A DNA stretch of 6,083 nt from Alphaproteobacteria bacterium. Its GTDB lineage: Bacteria > Pseudomonadota > Alphaproteobacteria > Sneathiellales > Sneathiellaceae. Under the pieces are notes generated by a model. It did not search any database. It was given only the letters and a program-made list of their open reading frames with translations, and was not told where the DNA came from. The position numbers and the translations under genes are program-made. The DNA lies in contig SBHH01000207.1 of assembly GCA_006226265.1 (NCBI GenBank), positions 1-6,083 on the forward strand, in the 5' to 3' direction. Positions 5,774 to 6,083 of this stretch are shown here, piece by piece. How positions within the stretch are numbered: the stretch's first letter is position 1; every line of letters starts with the position of its first letter.

Positions 5774-5824
5774 GCGCGGGCCCGTTCTTGTTATATATGA
5801 GCATCATAACAAGCGGGCCCGCGC
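5774..5824. repeat. 51-base inverted repeat upstream of the enoyl-CoA hydratase gene
   Basis: The left arm is GCGCGGGCCCG (5774-5784), two unpaired T (5785-5786) and CTTGTTAT (5787-5794). The right arm is ATAACAAG (5806-5813) joined directly to CGGGCCCGCGC (5814-5824). All 19 arm bases pair, leaving a 2-base bulge and an 11-base AT-rich loop (5795-5805). It sits 25 bases before the hydratase start and 19 bases after the stop of the preceding gene. No T-tract follows on either strand, so it is not a standard intrinsic terminator. On the minus strand, TATGAT (-10-like) overlaps the junction of the right arm and loop, so an operator or a 5'-leader hairpin are both possible. Confidence 0.8.
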
Positions 5825-5843
5825 AACGCCTAACAAAAAAGCC

Positions 5844-6083
5844 TCAGTTCTTGATTTTCCAGCTCCCGTCCACCTGACGGCAGGCGGTGCCATAGGTCGT
5901 CTGGACCTTGCCGTTGATGTCGGACTGAGCGGTATATTCCCGGCAATATTCCCCGCTCGACTGCTGATAAATGCGCTTCGGCGTTACTTCATATTCGGCG
6001 CCGTTCCGGGGATTGTTCCAGGTGATATTCTGTCCCGTCTCGGCCTGTTCCAACGCCTGGCCGATGCAGTTCTGGTCCACTTC
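5844..6083 (-). CDS. C-terminal part of RT0821/Lpp0805-like surface protein (5' end outside window)
   Basis: Eighty residues are visible; the frame is open to the right window edge, so the N-terminus is missing. The GTG at 6078-6080 is simply an internal Val codon. The visible part has the layout of the C-terminal domain of RT0821/Lpp0805 family surface proteins (related to rickettsial 17-kDa antigen-type proteins): an ALEQAETGQNITWNNP block, then YEVTPKRIYQ, then CREYTAQ, and finally YGTACRQVDGSWKI near the end. The Cys residues of CREY and ACRQ could form a disulphide, fitting an envelope location. Full-length family members usually carry a signal peptide or lipobox and a glycine-rich segment, which cannot be checked here. 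The function is unknown beyond probable envelope association. It is transcribed in the same direction as the hydratase gene, separated by the large inverted repeat. Confidence 0.75.
   Translation of the reverse strand, partial: EVDQNCIGQALEQAETGQNITWNNPRNGAEYEVTPKRIYQQSSGEYCREYTAQSDINGKVQTTYGTACRQVDGSWKIKN

Noticed and set aside
5309..5800. Plus-strand open frame of 163 codons opposite the enoyl-CoA hydratase
   Set aside because: It is antisense to a well-supported crotonase, has no domain, and runs into the inverted repeat; it is a codon-bias shadow.
5774..5824. Interpretation of the large inverted repeat as a rho-independent terminator
   Set aside because: No T-run follows the stem on either strand. 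The T-run that exists (A-run at 5833-5840 on the plus strand) lies before the stem in the minus-strand direction.
6078..6080. GTG as the true start of the surface-protein gene
   Set aside because: The frame remains open to the window edge, there is no signal peptide, and the visible part matches only the C-terminal domain of the family.

Overview
This window looks like chromosomal DNA of a GC-rich proteobacterium, most likely an alphaproteobacterium. The evidence is base composition (well above half G+C in genes, by eye), GC-biased third positions, a TAXI-type TRAP binding protein of the kind with a CGVPGLLA-type insert, and the C-terminus of an RT0821/Lpp0805-like surface protein. No genus can be fixed from this. 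There are no RNA genes, CRISPR arrays, transposases or phage genes. Every gene belongs to a recognisable family, so this is an ordinary metabolic and transport neighbourhood rather than an evident new system.

Left part (1-1140, minus strand): a TAXI-family periplasmic solute-binding protein is followed 20 bases later by the N-terminus of a probable membrane protein that runs off the left edge. The two probably form one operon. Whether the second is the cognate TRAP permease cannot be decided from 33 residues.

Centre left (1375-3352, plus strand): a tight three-gene operon. An alpha/beta hydrolase of the kynurenine formamidase-like group is followed by a LysE/RhtB-type amino-acid exporter and a GNAT acetyltransferase. 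Both junctions overlap (TGATG and ATGA), which implies translational coupling. A small-molecule or amino-acid-derivative hydrolysis, export and acetylation module is a reasonable but unproven reading.

Centre right (3398-4948): a minus-strand pair made of a VOC/glyoxalase-fold protein (GLOD5-like) and a YjdF/DUF2238 membrane protein, and a divergently transcribed small lipocalin-like protein. They share an AT-rich intergenic region of about 108 bases that must hold both promoters.

Right part (4958-6083, minus strand): a CaiD-like enoyl-CoA hydratase with both catalytic glutamates, and the 3' end of a surface-antigen-like gene. Between them, just upstream of the hydratase, lies the most striking non-coding structure in the window: a 51-base inverted repeat with 11+8 paired bases per arm and no T-tract. 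It could be an operator or a 5'-leader hairpin.
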